This document shows, piece after piece, positions 18,601 through 27,655 of a stretch of DNA of 60,591 nucleotides. The stretch spans positions 1 through 60,591 of the forward strand of contig DCQQ01000031.1 in assembly GCA_002323515.1 (NCBI GenBank). Direction: 5' to 3'. Positions within the stretch are counted from its first letter, which is position 1, and every line of letters starts with the position of its first letter. This DNA comes from Balneolaceae bacterium UBA1514 (GTDB taxonomy: Bacteria; Bacteroidota; Rhodothermia; Balneolales; Balneolaceae). Below the pieces are notes generated by a model. It did no database searches. It was not told the origin of the DNA and saw only the letters and a program-made list of their open reading frames with translations. A program made the position numbers and the translations under genes.

Positions 18601-21600
18601 CGAAGTTGCTTAAGTACATTAAAAGCGGATATGATGATGTTCATATTATTTTCGTCATATCGCCAAATTTCTGCAGCCTCTACCTCTAATTGGCCAGCAT
18701 CAGATGGGTCGTAATTAAATGGCATAGGCTGTGATGGGCTTACCGGCTGGCGATATTCATAGAAGTTACTCTCCAAATCTGTCCCCAACCGAACGACTAA
18801 TTCCGCATCGCCACGCTTATCAAAACCTTCCCCATGTACAAACATTCGCATGTTGGAATAATTTAAAAGGTTCAATTTACCCGGGTACACTCGCTTCACC
18901 ATTTGAACCTTTCCTGCCTCTAAGTTTTCCACACTTAGCACTAATGATTGTTCATTTTCCAGCGCCTGAATTTGTGCACTTCGGTTCAATGCTCTGATGG
19001 CCCCATCGGGTTGACGGTACGGAAACGGTTCTCTGTTAGCATTTTCTTCGATATTAATCGTGGATAACTTAAAATCCCCTGGATTAACTGGACTATCGCT
19101 TAAATTGGTCACTTTTCTCCATTGAGAGCCCACAAATTCCAAGGTTGCGAATCGCATGGTAAAAGGTTTTTGGTACCCCGACATCCACATTCGGATGTAG
19201 GATATGTTCTGAAAGCTCTCTATGTCCCCAAATTTTCGCTTAAAATCACTCAATGGAACACGTACCAAGTACCAGGTTTTGTACTCAGGATTTCGGGGTA
19301 TTTTATCTACAATGTAGCTCCCAGATGAACCAATATTCAATTGTGAAGCATCAGCAGGATTAAAATCTATTTCATATTGATAATAGGAATTGGTTTGCTG
19401 AATGGATGAGGCGCTGACCAAACCCTCGGTATCAGGTTTTAAGGTTACAGCGGTTTTATTATCACTGCCACCGCTTTCCGGGGTATTCCCATCATGGTGA
19501 CCTAACATTCTAAAAAAGCGTTCCTGTAGCTTCAAATCGAGCACCTTGTTTTCACCATAATAGACATAATCATCGTTGGATGGGTCTTCTTGAATCATTG
19601 AGAACTCTTCTGTTCCTTCCCCGTACTGCGCCCGCATAGCCTCAATAAAATCCCCAAAAAGGGCCCCTTCATCCCTGTTTTCGGCTCCTGGAGTCCCTGG
19701 ATTGGGGGCGCCATCCAAGCCGACATCCTCTAGGGCTCTTTTATCGTTTGAAAATTGACCGAGGGGGACCGGTGGGGATGGTGGGATGTAAGAGCGCGGT
19801 TGAGATTCTGCATCATCTTCTTGCAAGTTATTTAACACCGTTGAAAGACCGTCTTCGGTGTTAAGTCGAACATTGGGAATGATATCCTCTGAAATAATTC
19901 CTAAATCCAGATAAATTTTACCATCATAGAAGGCTTCTTCTCCGGTTGGATCTTGCCCATCTGGTAATATGGCTTGGACCCAGAACTCCAAAAACTCAAT
20001 GTTATTTTGAACCAAATCTTCTTGTCCAGAAGGTATGACGTAGGTCATCCCACCCCATGTGTTTTCAGGCGTATTTTCTAAGACGTTTTTAAGACCGAGA
20101 TTATAATTATAAGGCCCTCGTCTGGTTGGGTTGTAATGAATGTCGAGCGAAGTAATGACATCTTCTTGTCGATTGTTGGTTTCCCGCCCCTGGAATACAT
20201 CCTTCAATAAAATAGTTTCCGATTCAGGAGTAACAATGGCATTACGAATAGAACTGATGTTTCGAGGAATGGAGTACCATGAAAATTGAGATCGTAAATC
20301 TGCTCTCGCCTTTCGGTCAAAACTACTTTGAGGGGTTGCAAAATCCGGATTAGCAAAATAGGTCTCGTCTGGGGCGTAGCCAGGTAAGGCAGCTGGTGCA
20401 GAAGCTAGATTCCAACGGGTTGGATTGGTAAGACTAATGGTGTATTCAGCCCCCTCAAAGTCATCTATGAAAACCAATCCGTTTTTTTCGTCCCTATACA
20501 GTTCATTGTTATCGATAGCCTCCTGTACCGCATTTGTTTGGGCAACCCCAGGTCGCAGCTGAGCAAACTCCCCACTAAATTGAATATTTGATGGGGTTTT
20601 GGTCTGAAGTAATGGCACCCTATCGATAGCCTGAGTTAGCCAAGATGCTTCAAAATTGGCTCGAGCATCCAAACCTAAGACGGTGTTATTGATAGGTTCA
20701 TTGCCAATTCGAATTTTATCCGACAGTGGCTGTTCTTTTAATTTGAAAAAAGTACTACCAAATTGAATATCATCATTCACGCGATATTCGGCTCTTAAGC
20801 CTGTAAAATTTTTCTGCCCGATGATAGAGAACTGATTACTCTCATACTCTACTTCTATTTCTTGACCTGGGGCAAGGTAGCGTTCATTCATAATAGTGAG
20901 TGATCCAAACGAGTAATCGACTTCAAAATCAGTACCTTCGGTCAACCCAACGTTGTTAGCAAACACTTTAACCGAGCCCTCTATAAGACCAAAACCAAGA
21001 TAAAAAGATCCTGAAACCCCTCCTTTGGAATTACCCGATATGGTATAATTACGGTTCTTAGAAATATCTCGTGCGTCACTCTGTTTAAGCTCATACAATT
21101 TTCCAAAGGTAAGGGATTGACGAACCGAGTCACTTACTGAGTTTCCAAGAATTTCATCTATTCGCTTCCCGAATGGCTCTAAATACGGGAACATGATGCG
21201 ACCGGCTCCTGCATCAAGGGTAATACCTGTAAAATCAATCTGATTATCTGGAATAGTTGCTCCTTCAGAATTTAACCGGTCGAGTCCTAAATCTTGCAAT
21301 AATGTAGTAGAACGACCAGGTAAATTTACCTCGGGTATGTTACCCCGCGTATCCGCAATTTCAAGCTCAAATCCTTCTGGATTAATACCAGAAACGCCTA
21401 AGGAATAGATATTTCGCATCGTTAACTCCCATGCTTTATCCGAGGTGGTCATCCCCCCTGGCCGAAGTAACTTCAAATAAATCCGATCATTTCCTGATGC
21501 ATTCAATTCCCCAACCGCAACGGGAGCCCCACCCTGCTCCGGATCGTTGTAGACATAGGCAACCGCAACAGCATCACCTGTATTAATGTAACTCTTCATA

Positions 21601-23003
21601 CTTATAAAGCCCAATGCTCGGTTAAAAGTGTAATCAATCCCCTCTTGTAGCAGTTCAAATGGAGCGTCTACATATTCTTGAGCGGTTGCTCCGAAATCTT
21701 CGTTTGTGGCATTTGAATTGGTCGCTCTCAATTCATTTAACGTGACCTCGTTATACCGATCGCGATCATTACCTGGCAATCCGTATAACTGATCATTGAA
21801 ACGGTTTACCCCTAAATCTAGTAAAGCAATGGCCTGCACCGCAGATTCGCCTGGAATTTGCTCAGCCCTGCGGACATACAAATATAATTCTGACACCTGA
21901 TAGGGTTGCAAGATGTTTTGAGGATCGCTTAATGCTTGCTCGAATTGCTGCCGATTATAAAAATCCAAGAAAAAGTGACGCCCATCCTCATAATCTGCTG
22001 GAGTGATATCAATAGCTTGTTCTTGAGAACCTCCCGATATTTTCTGGGAATTACTCTTTCCTTTTTGTTGCGAGACGACAGAAGTTAACTTAAGGGGGCC
22101 TAACTCCGAAATGGCCTTTATTCCGAAGAGTGATTTACCACCAGAAACCAGGGAATTTCCAGTTTCCATGGATACGTTTCCCATCTCAATACTTTTTATA
22201 ATCTCATCCTCGTACCCTTCATACACTATACTCAATCTATTCTGAAAATCGAATTGACGCTCGGTATCCCAATCGGTTGCGATGGTTAATTTATCTCCAA
22301 TATTACCTTGAATATTGAGCTGCAAATTCTGATTAAAGGTAGGGTCTACCCGAGTGCGAAGGTCTTCTGGCAAGGTACCATCATCGAGCTTTTGTATTGA
22401 AGCACCTACATTCATGTTAGCTGATCCATTCACTCTTAGACTCACCTCATCTGTGCCGAAAATGGTGGTAAAAGCAGAATTTTCGCCACCTGGAACCGAA
22501 ATCCGAAAATCCAACAAACCCCTGCTCTCCTCTTGTTGTGCTTTTGCTTCGCGAATGAGCTGACGGCGAATGGTCAACTCATTTTGCTCCATTTTTAACG
22601 ATATAAAATCCTCAAAATCTACGATCGTTAATGGGGCTATATCGGTATTATACCAATTGTTTTGGATGGTGTAGGTTGAAACGCTATCCCAACGTACTCC
22701 TATATCCCAACTGGTTGATGGACTTGAGTATAGTGCCCCTACTTTTGGAGCGTACAATTTGGCAGCTCCAAATTTCGGCTGGTAGCGGTAGATTTTCACT
22801 CCTTCAAGTAAGCTATCCGGTATCACTTCAATCGTTAAGGAATCCTGACTAAATACCTCTTCTTCTTGCTGCTGTTGTTGAAGGCTTTGATTTTGTCCCC
22901 CTCCATGCTCTTGAGCAAAAAGACGCACGTCTCCTACCAAGGCGAAAATGAGTGTTATTATCGCCCAACATGTGCAAATGCATCTGAACTGTAATGTTGG
23001 CAC
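15678..23003 (-). CDS. sprA: SprA, outer-membrane translocon of the type IX secretion system
   Basis: 2441 residues, close to the ~2400 known for Flavobacterium SprA. A signal peptide ends near LFA|Q. The body is a single giant Asn/Ser/Asp- and aromatic-rich beta-barrel protein with the recurring SprA patterns: GENSAFTTIFGTDEVSLRVNGSANMNVG near the N-terminus, IEMGNVSMETGNSLVSGGKSLFGIKA, and GGMTYVIPSGQ...VQNNIEFLEFWVQ in the middle. SprA forms the pore through which proteins with T9SS sorting domains cross the outer membrane; it is also needed for gliding in some flavobacteria. It is monocistronic, convergent with lnt and divergent from lptF. Other T9SS genes are not in the window, so the system's output is not shown here. 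Confidence 0.95.
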   Translation of the reverse strand: MPTLQFRCICTCWAIITLIFALVGDVRLFAQEHGGGQNQSLQQQQQEEEVFSQDSLTIEVIPDSLLEGVKIYRYQPKFGAAKLYAPKVGALYSSPSTSWDIGVRWDSVSTYTIQNNWYNTDIAPLTIVDFEDFISLKMEQNELTIRRQLIREAKAQQEESRGLLDFRISVPGGENSAFTTIFGTDEVSLRVNGSANMNVGASIQKLDDGTLPEDLRTRVDPTFNQNLQLNIQGNIGDKLTIATDWDTERQFDFQNRLSIVYEGYEDEIIKSIEMGNVSMETGNSLVSGGKSLFGIKAISELGPLKLTSVVSQQKGKSNSQKISGGSQEQAIDITPADYEDGRHFFLDFYNRQQFEQALSDPQNILQPYQVSELYLYVRRAEQIPGESAVQAIALLDLGVNRFNDQLYGLPGNDRDRYNEVTLNELRATNSNATNEDFGATAQEYVDAPFELLQEGIDYTFNRALGFISMKSYINTGDAVAVAYVYNDPEQGGAPVAVGELNASGNDRIYLKLLRPGGMTTSDKAWELTMRNIYSLGVSGINPEGFELEIADTRGNIPEVNLPGRSTTLLQDLGLDRLNSEGATIPDNQIDFTGITLDAGAGRIMFPYLEPFGKRIDEILGNSVSDSVRQSLTFGKLYELKQSDARDISKNRNYTISGNSKGGVSGSFYLGFGLIEGSVKVFANNVGLTEGTDFEVDYSFGSLTIMNERYLAPGQEIEVEYESNQFSIIGQKNFTGLRAEYRVNDDIQFGSTFFKLKEQPLSDKIRIGNEPINNTVLGLDARANFEASWLTQAIDRVPLLQTKTPSNIQFSGEFAQLRPGVAQTNAVQEAIDNNELYRDEKNGLVFIDDFEGAEYTISLTNPTRWNLASAPAALPGYAPDETYFANPDFATPQSSFDRKARADLRSQFSWYSIPRNISSIRNAIVTPESETILLKDVFQGRETNNRQEDVITSLDIHYNPTRRGPYNYNLGLKNVLENTPENTWGGMTYVIPSGQEDLVQNNIEFLEFWVQAILPDGQDPTGEEAFYDGKIYLDLGIISEDIIPNVRLNTEDGLSTVLNNLQEDDAESQPRSYIPPSPPVPLGQFSNDKRALEDVGLDGAPNPGTPGAENRDEGALFGDFIEAMRAQYGEGTEEFSMIQEDPSNDDYVYYGENKVLDLKLQERFFRMLGHHDGNTPESGGSDNKTAVTLKPDTEGLVSASSIQQTNSYYQYEIDFNPADASQLNIGSSGSYIVDKIPRNPEYKTWYLVRVPLSDFKRKFGDIESFQNISYIRMWMSGYQKPFTMRFATLEFVGSQWRKVTNLSDSPVNPGDFKLSTINIEENANREPFPYRQPDGAIRALNRSAQIQALENEQSLVLSVENLEAGKVQMVKRVYPGKLNLLNYSNMRMFVHGEGFDKRGDAELVVRLGTDLESNFYEYRQPVSPSQPMPFNYDPSDAGQLEVEAAEIWRYDENNMNIIISAFNVLKQLRDDAGADPTEVFEQKLESEVAVDGAVVSIKGNPSLDRVTEIGLGIRNPYDPQNVNSKGSHLLNAEMWLNELRLSGFDNEKGWAANAKSTIKFADFATVNANLTRRTNGFGGLESRLGDRSVSDQTAYGISSTINLHKLIPDRFGWSFPVTISSRVNTQTPKYLPSQGDIRVTDFIDKVNADESVPSNLKDEVINAKINDIQTVNETFSFNVSNISKRNSKSKWAQLTLDNTKLSYVYNEGYSKNPQLVFQNKWDYKASIQYNLSLRRIKLLQPFKFTEGIPVLGALSELRLGYLPSSITASSTLTRRYDESRRRNLSDPEDIQALQQSHAFTQQNRFSFSYNFMPSIPITFTSSSNFDFSSLGIKPSNRDDVDSLSYRIKPSFDVIKGALRDTLTPRRSSYQESYSASWRPKLNAIDALNWLTYSASYGGGYQWANSPSGSDLGANVSNSLQLDNTFKVSTNRLLAKFEWYENVEETNKNETKRRNDAKAKRKEEIESGVADSLRTPKPPPDLVKDVQYLSRKALLTLLSLEDVSIGYKRQKSGSQPGYSGSSEFFKSFNDASSGDYSPPLAYRLGLKDRIPKQQLIGNLDGENNIQLPANNTQGDIFSASTRISPFENVTVNLDWDASISQKSTETITLTPTNEITSIRTESGSFSSSVWAFGGGYKDLFQRQLETAVLDIRPGERSIVDSLGNSDGRGVLNRTTLQEDYMKAYLGAGSNGLGEKGFMAFPKPGWRVTWNRLENYIPFIGQYMTNASLNHAYRGTYKVDWSLNALVGEQSGQNIGDYSIIDVRGSYEPTSIRAERRFSPFVKLNMTWESGLKTDVGYDRSTISTFAVSSKRVTETLTQGVDASINYIFRNVRISFLPKLRNNIDMSLRGSYKNDTEISYKLDTDLDNALQDGISMDQVGSAETLSGRETGQRRINGSFTLGYKISSTISSNFEYTYSRIESNNIPTRTNHDIRFNFRIAIRSR

Positions 23004-23181
23004 CTAAAAAGTACTAATGAATAGAATAGTAACGGTGGATTATAGGCACTTGAATTTTGGTGGCTGATTATTAGCAAATGGATTCCAATAATACCATATA
23101 TTTGGCTATGTTAAAAGCATTTACCGATACTTGATTCTAGTTAATAAACACTACTCCTTGTTTTTTTCAAAATTATAACCG

Positions 23182-24597
23182 ATGAAATTGAACCCGCTAC
23201 AAATAGATTTACTCAAAAAACATTTGGGGCCATTTCTCTTTTGTTTTTTCGGAGTCATGTTTGTTCTTCTCATGCAGTTCTTGGTGTTACACATCGATAA
23301 ACTCATTGGTAAAGATATTCCTCTAGGGGTTATTTTTGAACTAATCATTACTAATCTAGCCTATATGGTTGTACTGGCAGCACCTATGGCGGTGTTAGTT
23401 GCCAGCCTGATGGCATTTGGAAAGTTTTCAGAGTACAATGAATTAACTGCCCTCAGAGCTTCTGGAGTGAATACCCTACAGATAATCATGCCCGTTTTAG
23501 TAACGTCTATTTTATTGTCGGCTGGGCTTATGTGGTTTTCAAATGCGGTGCTCCCCGAAGCCAATAGTAAAGCCAGAAGCCTATTCATAGATATTCGATT
23601 AAAGAAGCCCGGTTTCGAGTTAGAACCCAACGTATTTTATGATGGCATTGAAGGCTACACTTTTCTGGTCGACCGGATAGATCCTGTTGCAGACACTTTA
23701 TATAACATCACCCTGTTTCAAGAACCCACCAATCTTCAAAATAGAGCCTATATCAAAGCAGACAAAGGTTTTTTAACAAGTGAGGGCACTGAAGCGCTTA
23801 CCTTGCATTTATTCGATGGTGAAATTCTTCGATATCCTAGCAAACGAGCGGCTACTCGAGACCGAAATATGGAGCAAATCGAGTTTCAAAAGCACCGAAA
23901 AACCTTTGATCTTTCTGACCTAGCGTTTAATCGAAGTATGGGCTCAAGCTCTTCTCGCAGTGATCGCACCATGAGTATAAAAGCGATGGCGTTTGTTGTT
24001 GATACCCTGGAACAAGAAATAAATGAACTGCGCTATCAAATAGTTGAGGATTCCATTAGTACACTTCATCCAGCAACCTTCAACCAAGCTGCTGCATCAA
24101 CTAAACTTACTGAATCAGAGCATATAGCCGAATCAAATCTCATTATTCTGAACCTAGTCGGCTCTACGACGCAACAAATTCGTCTAGCAAATTTAGGATA
24201 CAGCCAAGTTGAAAATGCCCAATCACAAATAGAGCGGGCTAAAAGCAATGAGTTATGGAGAGTTAAACGAATTCAACGGTATTGGGTTGAAATTCACAAG
24301 AAATTCTCCATTCCTTTTGCCTGTATTATATTTGTTTTATTGGGCGCGCCCATTGGGATTCTTACACGGAAAGGGAATGTTGGATATGCCGCAATTATCG
24401 CCTCAATATTGTTAACAGTATACTGGATATCCGTAATTCAAGGAGAAAAATTAGCCGATAGATTGTTTATTAGCCCATTTTGGGGAATGTGGTCTTTCAA
24501 CCTCTTCTATATGATGATTGGCTTCCTATTATTATTACATCTAAGCTATGATTTGCGCTCATTATTACCCAACAAATCGGATCGAGTTACCGAGTGA
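23182..24597 (+). CDS. LptF/LptG-family LPS export permease (first of pair)
   Basis: 471 residues. Three N-terminal membrane helices (residues ~15-125) and three C-terminal helices (~365-465) flank a long periplasmic domain, the layout of the YjgP/YjgQ family. These permeases work with LptB to extract LPS from the inner membrane and feed it to LptC/LptA. The periplasmic part is about 110 residues longer than in the partner, with a Ser/Thr/Glu-rich, helix-prone insertion (residues ~255-360). The stop overlaps the next gene's GTG as GTGA. Which of the two corresponds to LptF and which to LptG cannot be decided here. Confidence 0.92.
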   Translation: MKLNPLQIDLLKKHLGPFLFCFFGVMFVLLMQFLVLHIDKLIGKDIPLGVIFELIITNLAYMVVLAAPMAVLVASLMAFGKFSEYNELTALRASGVNTLQIIMPVLVTSILLSAGLMWFSNAVLPEANSKARSLFIDIRLKKPGFELEPNVFYDGIEGYTFLVDRIDPVADTLYNITLFQEPTNLQNRAYIKADKGFLTSEGTEALTLHLFDGEILRYPSKRAATRDRNMEQIEFQKHRKTFDLSDLAFNRSMGSSSSRSDRTMSIKAMAFVVDTLEQEINELRYQIVEDSISTLHPATFNQAAASTKLTESEHIAESNLIILNLVGSTTQQIRLANLGYSQVENAQSQIERAKSNELWRVKRIQRYWVEIHKKFSIPFACIIFVLLGAPIGILTRKGNVGYAAIIASILLTVYWISVIQGEKLADRLFISPFWGMWSFNLFYMMIGFLLLLHLSYDLRSLLPNKSDRVTE

Positions 24598-25673
24598 AGC
24601 ATCTAGATCGATATATCATTCGCCGCTTAATTTCGATCACTTCACTGGTTTTAGTGGTGCTAATTTTGATTTTTATCATCATCGATTTTTCAGAAAATAG
24701 CGACGATTTTACAGATCGTGGTGCTAGTATGGGGGAAATTTGGGCCGATTATTATTTCAATTATATACCCGAAATGATTCGGCTAGTTTTGCCTTTAGCC
24801 ATATTTTCGGCTTGTTTATATCTGGTAGGTCAACTTTCAGAGCGTCTTGAAATTACCTCCCTAAAAGCAGCTGGGGTGAGCCTGTACAGATTGTTCATCC
24901 CTTACCTCATGTTTGGATTAATAAGTGCTATAGGACTTAGCGCCTTAGATGCCTGGATCATTCCTGCATCTAATGCACAGAGAATTCAGTTTGAAGAGCA
25001 ATACATTAAGCAAAAAAATGAACAACTTGATCGTAGCGATATTTATCGAGAACTTTCCCCCGAGAGTTATTTGCAGGTGAATTATTTCGATCGTGACCAA
25101 CAAACAGCCTATCGAATTCGGATGGTTCAATTCGACCAGAGAGGCGTAAAAAAACTTCTAACTGCTACTAATATGGCATGGTTGGAAGATAAAAAAGAGT
25201 GGCGTCTCACCACTGTTCAAGAACGAGTTTTTACCGATTCAGGCTTTGTAGAGAATAATGTAGCAGGATTTGATACTCTTCTCAGCCTACTTCCTCAAGA
25301 TCTAGCACGAAGTAGCTCTGATATATATCAATTGAGCTATAGTGAAGCTTTTCAGTACATTGATGGAATTAAACGCAGTGGTGCCAGTGGTATTGAAATA
25401 CCACAAGTACAACTCTATGCCCGCATGGCCTATCCCTTCTCAATTGTAGTGGTTTTGGTTATTGGATTTGCGGTAGCAGCCGTTCGACGTAAAGGGGGGA
25501 AAGGAGTGTACATTGCTGCCGGCTTGGTGATCAGTTTCTTGTACTTGGTTATCATGAAAATCATGGAACCATTTGGTGCTCTAGGCCTACTGCCTCCAAT
25601 TTGGGGCGTACTTATTCCACATCTACTTTTCTTGTGTGTGGGTCTAATCGGTATAAAACTTATTCGGAAGTAG
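24594..25673 (+). CDS. LptF/LptG-family LPS export permease (second of pair), GTG start
   Basis: 359 residues, the usual family size. It begins with KHLDRYIIRRLISITSLVL, the typical first helix of LptG/LptF proteins, has helices near residues 10-30, 58-80 and 98-120, a periplasmic jelly-roll domain, and three C-terminal helices from about 275. The start is GTG at 24594, overlapping the upstream stop (GTGA), so the two subunits are translationally coupled, as expected for a heterodimer. lptA, lptB and lptC are not in this window. Confidence 0.93.
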   Translation: MKHLDRYIIRRLISITSLVLVVLILIFIIIDFSENSDDFTDRGASMGEIWADYYFNYIPEMIRLVLPLAIFSACLYLVGQLSERLEITSLKAAGVSLYRLFIPYLMFGLISAIGLSALDAWIIPASNAQRIQFEEQYIKQKNEQLDRSDIYRELSPESYLQVNYFDRDQQTAYRIRMVQFDQRGVKKLLTATNMAWLEDKKEWRLTTVQERVFTDSGFVENNVAGFDTLLSLLPQDLARSSSDIYQLSYSEAFQYIDGIKRSGASGIEIPQVQLYARMAYPFSIVVVLVIGFAVAAVRRKGGKGVYIAAGLVISFLYLVIMKIMEPFGALGLLPPIWGVLIPHLLFLCVGLIGIKLIRK

Positions 25674-25694
25674 TTCCCCTATTTAATAATAGTG

Positions 25695-25713
25695 AAGCAA
25701 ACAGCTTTTGCTT
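25695..25713. terminator. Hairpin between convergent lptG-like and DUF3467 genes
   Basis: AAGCAAA (25695-25701) and TTTGCTT (25707-25713) form a 7-bp stem with a 5-nt loop in the 44-bp gap. A second small hairpin, AAGC-TTCG-GCTT at 25720-25731, with a stable UUCG-type loop, overlaps the last codons of the DUF3467 gene. Neither has a U-run, so termination at this convergent junction is only a possibility. Confidence 0.3.
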
Positions 25714-25717
25714 GAGG

Positions 25718-26059
25718 TTAAGCTTCGGCTTGTGGACCTCTGTACATGGGGATATCATTGGTCTTATTCTGAATGGCCCCGTGTTCAGCCTCGTACTTGG
25801 ATACGTTATCCTGAAGAGCATTCATCAAGCGTTTGGCGTGGTCTGGAGTCAAAATCATTCGTTTGGCTACTTTAGCCTTTGGAACTCCTGGCATAACTGC
25901 AATAAAATCTATGATAAATTCTGATGGTGAATGCGTTATCATGACCAAATTAGAATAGGTTCCCATGGATTCAGCTTCGCTAAGTTCAATCTCCATAGTT
26001 CCTGATTTAGGTCCTTTTATCGTTTTAGATGGCTTCGGGGTATTATTATTACTATTCAT
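25718..26059 (-). CDS. DUF3467 protein
   Basis: 113 residues. The central block YSNLVMITHSPSEFIIDFIAVMPGVPKAKVAKRMILTPDHAKRLM is the DUF3467 signature and covers most of the protein. The N-terminal ~20 residues are polar and probably disordered. No catalytic residues are evident, and the family has no firmly established function. It lies 46 nt downstream of the cysteine-synthase-type gene on the same strand and may share its transcript. Confidence 0.92.
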   Translation of the reverse strand: MNSNNNTPKPSKTIKGPKSGTMEIELSEAESMGTYSNLVMITHSPSEFIIDFIAVMPGVPKAKVAKRMILTPDHAKRLMNALQDNVSKYEAEHGAIQNKTNDIPMYRGPQAEA

Positions 26060-26105
26060 GCTATAATTATATTTAAGTCTGATGACGTTACTGGCTAATC
26101 TAGGT

Positions 26106-27086
26106 TCATTCTAAGAAACCCTGCTCTTTCATCCAATTGTCATTGTACACTTTATTTAAATACCGGGTTCCACTATCTGGTAGTATCACTACCATGGTAT
26201 CTTTGGCGGTTAAAGGCTCATTTTTTAGGTACTTTAGCGCTCCTTCAACTGCCGCTCCACATGACCATCCTATGAACAAGCCTTCTTTCGAGGCGAGCTC
26301 CCTAGTTCTGAGTGCCGCTTCTTTATCACCCACTTGAATGACCTGATCAACGTAACTGAAATCTATGGTGCCTGGTATAATATCCTCACCAATGCCTTCG
26401 GTCATATAGGGCTTTATTTCGTTTTTATCGAACTCCCCTGTCTCAAAATATTTTTTATACACTGAACCAAACGAATCAATCCCAATGACCTTAATCTTAG
26501 GATTTTTTTCTTTTAAAAACTTACCCACTCCCGAAATAGTACCACCAGTCCCCATTCCAGCGACATAATGTGTTATCGTACCCTCTGTTTGTTCCCATAT
26601 TTCTGGTCCCGTGGTTTCATAGTGGGCCAATAAATTACTTTTATTATCGTATTGATTCGGATAAAAAGAGTTGGATAATTCCGAGCTCAATCGCTTAGCT
26701 ACAGAATAATAACTTTGTGGATCTTCTGGCTCAACATTGGTCGGACACACAAGTACCTCAGCGCCTACAGCTCGTAAAATATCAATTTTAGATTGACTTT
26801 GTTTATCGGTCGTTGTAAAAATACATTTATACCCCTTGGCTATGGCCACCAGCGCAAGCCCCATCCCTGTATTTCCTGACGTACCTTCAATAATCGTTCC
26901 GCCGGGTTTCAACAATCCTTTTTCCTCAGCATTATCGATCATCTTAATAGCAATTCGATCTTTAACGCTATGTCCAGGGTTCATGTACTCAACTTTAACC
27001 AGCATAGATCCTAAACCCTTGTAGATATGCTGTAGTTGAACGATGGGTGTATTTCCAACCGCATCAATAATCGATTGATATATCAT
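26106..27086 (-). CDS. PLP-dependent cystathionine beta-synthase / cysteine synthase-type enzyme
   Basis: 326 residues, fold type II PLP enzyme. The Schiff-base lysine is Lys42 (NPGHSVKDRIA). The substrate loop is EGTSGNTGMGLAL, and the phosphate loop is GMGTGGTISG. The sequence follows eukaryotic-type cystathionine beta-synthases more closely than CysK: FYPNQYDNKSNLLAHYETTGPEIW, EGIGEDFIP-like EGIGEDIIPG, VVILPDSGTRYLNK and a final WMKEQGFLE. It lacks the C-terminal CBS-pair regulatory domain. Likely reactions are serine plus homocysteine to cystathionine, or O-acetylserine sulfhydrylation. No cystathionine lyase gene is adjacent, so the exact reaction remains open. Confidence 0.9.
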   Translation of the reverse strand: MIYQSIIDAVGNTPIVQLQHIYKGLGSMLVKVEYMNPGHSVKDRIAIKMIDNAEEKGLLKPGGTIIEGTSGNTGMGLALVAIAKGYKCIFTTTDKQSQSKIDILRAVGAEVLVCPTNVEPEDPQSYYSVAKRLSSELSNSFYPNQYDNKSNLLAHYETTGPEIWEQTEGTITHYVAGMGTGGTISGVGKFLKEKNPKIKVIGIDSFGSVYKKYFETGEFDKNEIKPYMTEGIGEDIIPGTIDFSYVDQVIQVGDKEAALRTRELASKEGLFIGWSCGAAVEGALKYLKNEPLTAKDTMVVILPDSGTRYLNKVYNDNWMKEQGFLE

Positions 27087-27142
27087 TGAAATAAAATAAA
27101 AAGAATTGAATGGATAAAATGTGTAATATGAAAAATACAGAA

Positions 27143-27258
27143 TATAATATACGAAGGTAAGCTTATTATCTTTTTTAGGAGAACCTTAATACACGACGAT
27201 ATTCACACACACAAATATCTATCAAAAAATATTATGCATTATGCTATCGTATATTATA
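27143..27258. repeat. Segment bounded by perfect 12-bp inverted repeats
   Basis: TATAATATACGA at 27143-27154 and its exact reverse complement at 27247-27258 bound a 116-bp AT-rich segment in the 242-bp gap between the cysteine-synthase-type gene (minus) and the DUF4290-like gene (plus). I see no target-site duplication flanking it. Each arm contains TATAAT, so the arms could also be mirrored promoter elements. No other feature was recognised in this gap. Confidence 0.45.
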
Positions 27259-27328
27259 CAAGTAAAAAATGTATTTGGTAAAAAAGATTTAACTTTATTA
27301 ACCTTAGCAATTTAATATCGAGTGATTT

Positions 27329-27604
27329 ATGTTTATTGAACAGACTAAGCCCACTGACTATGATTGTGGGTATAATCTAGACCTTATGATGAAAGCACTA
27401 CCAAGGATTAGTGATTTGGCTGAAAGAGAAGCCTATGCCAAACGAATCGTCGGGTTGATCAAGCAATCTCACCCTAACTGGGTTGATAGTGATGGGAAAA
27501 GTGAGCTTGCCTGGAATTATTTTTATCAACATGCTCCATACAATCCGAATGATTTTGGAATAAAACATCCTTTTATACATGGCTTAGACGACGATGCCAG
27601 ATAA
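27329..27604 (+). CDS. Small DUF4290-like protein
   Basis: 91 residues, ATG start. The pattern YGxNL...M...I.D...R..YAK.IV.LI....P with a following W and PF (for example DYDCGYNLDLMMKALP, REAYAKRIVGLIKQSHPNW) resembles the N-terminal part of DUF4290 proteins of Bacteroidota, which are about twice as long. No signal peptide, membrane helix or catalytic motif is seen. It precedes the men operon by 108 bp on the same strand; the hairpin at 27656-27687 separates them. Function unknown; the family assignment is from memory of the pattern and is moderate. Confidence 0.7.
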   Translation: MFIEQTKPTDYDCGYNLDLMMKALPRISDLAEREAYAKRIVGLIKQSHPNWVDSDGKSELAWNYFYQHAPYNPNDFGIKHPFIHGLDDDAR

Positions 27605-27655
27605 AGATTAAAATTTAAGCAGAACCCGTAAAAAATTTTGATTATCCTTTATAAA

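Noticed and set aside
23100..23140. Bacteroidota-type promoter (TTTG ... TAnnTTTG) before lptF
   Set aside because: TTTGG followed by TACTTG is present but the spacing is about 23 nt and the second element is incomplete. I could not place promoters with confidence anywhere in the window.
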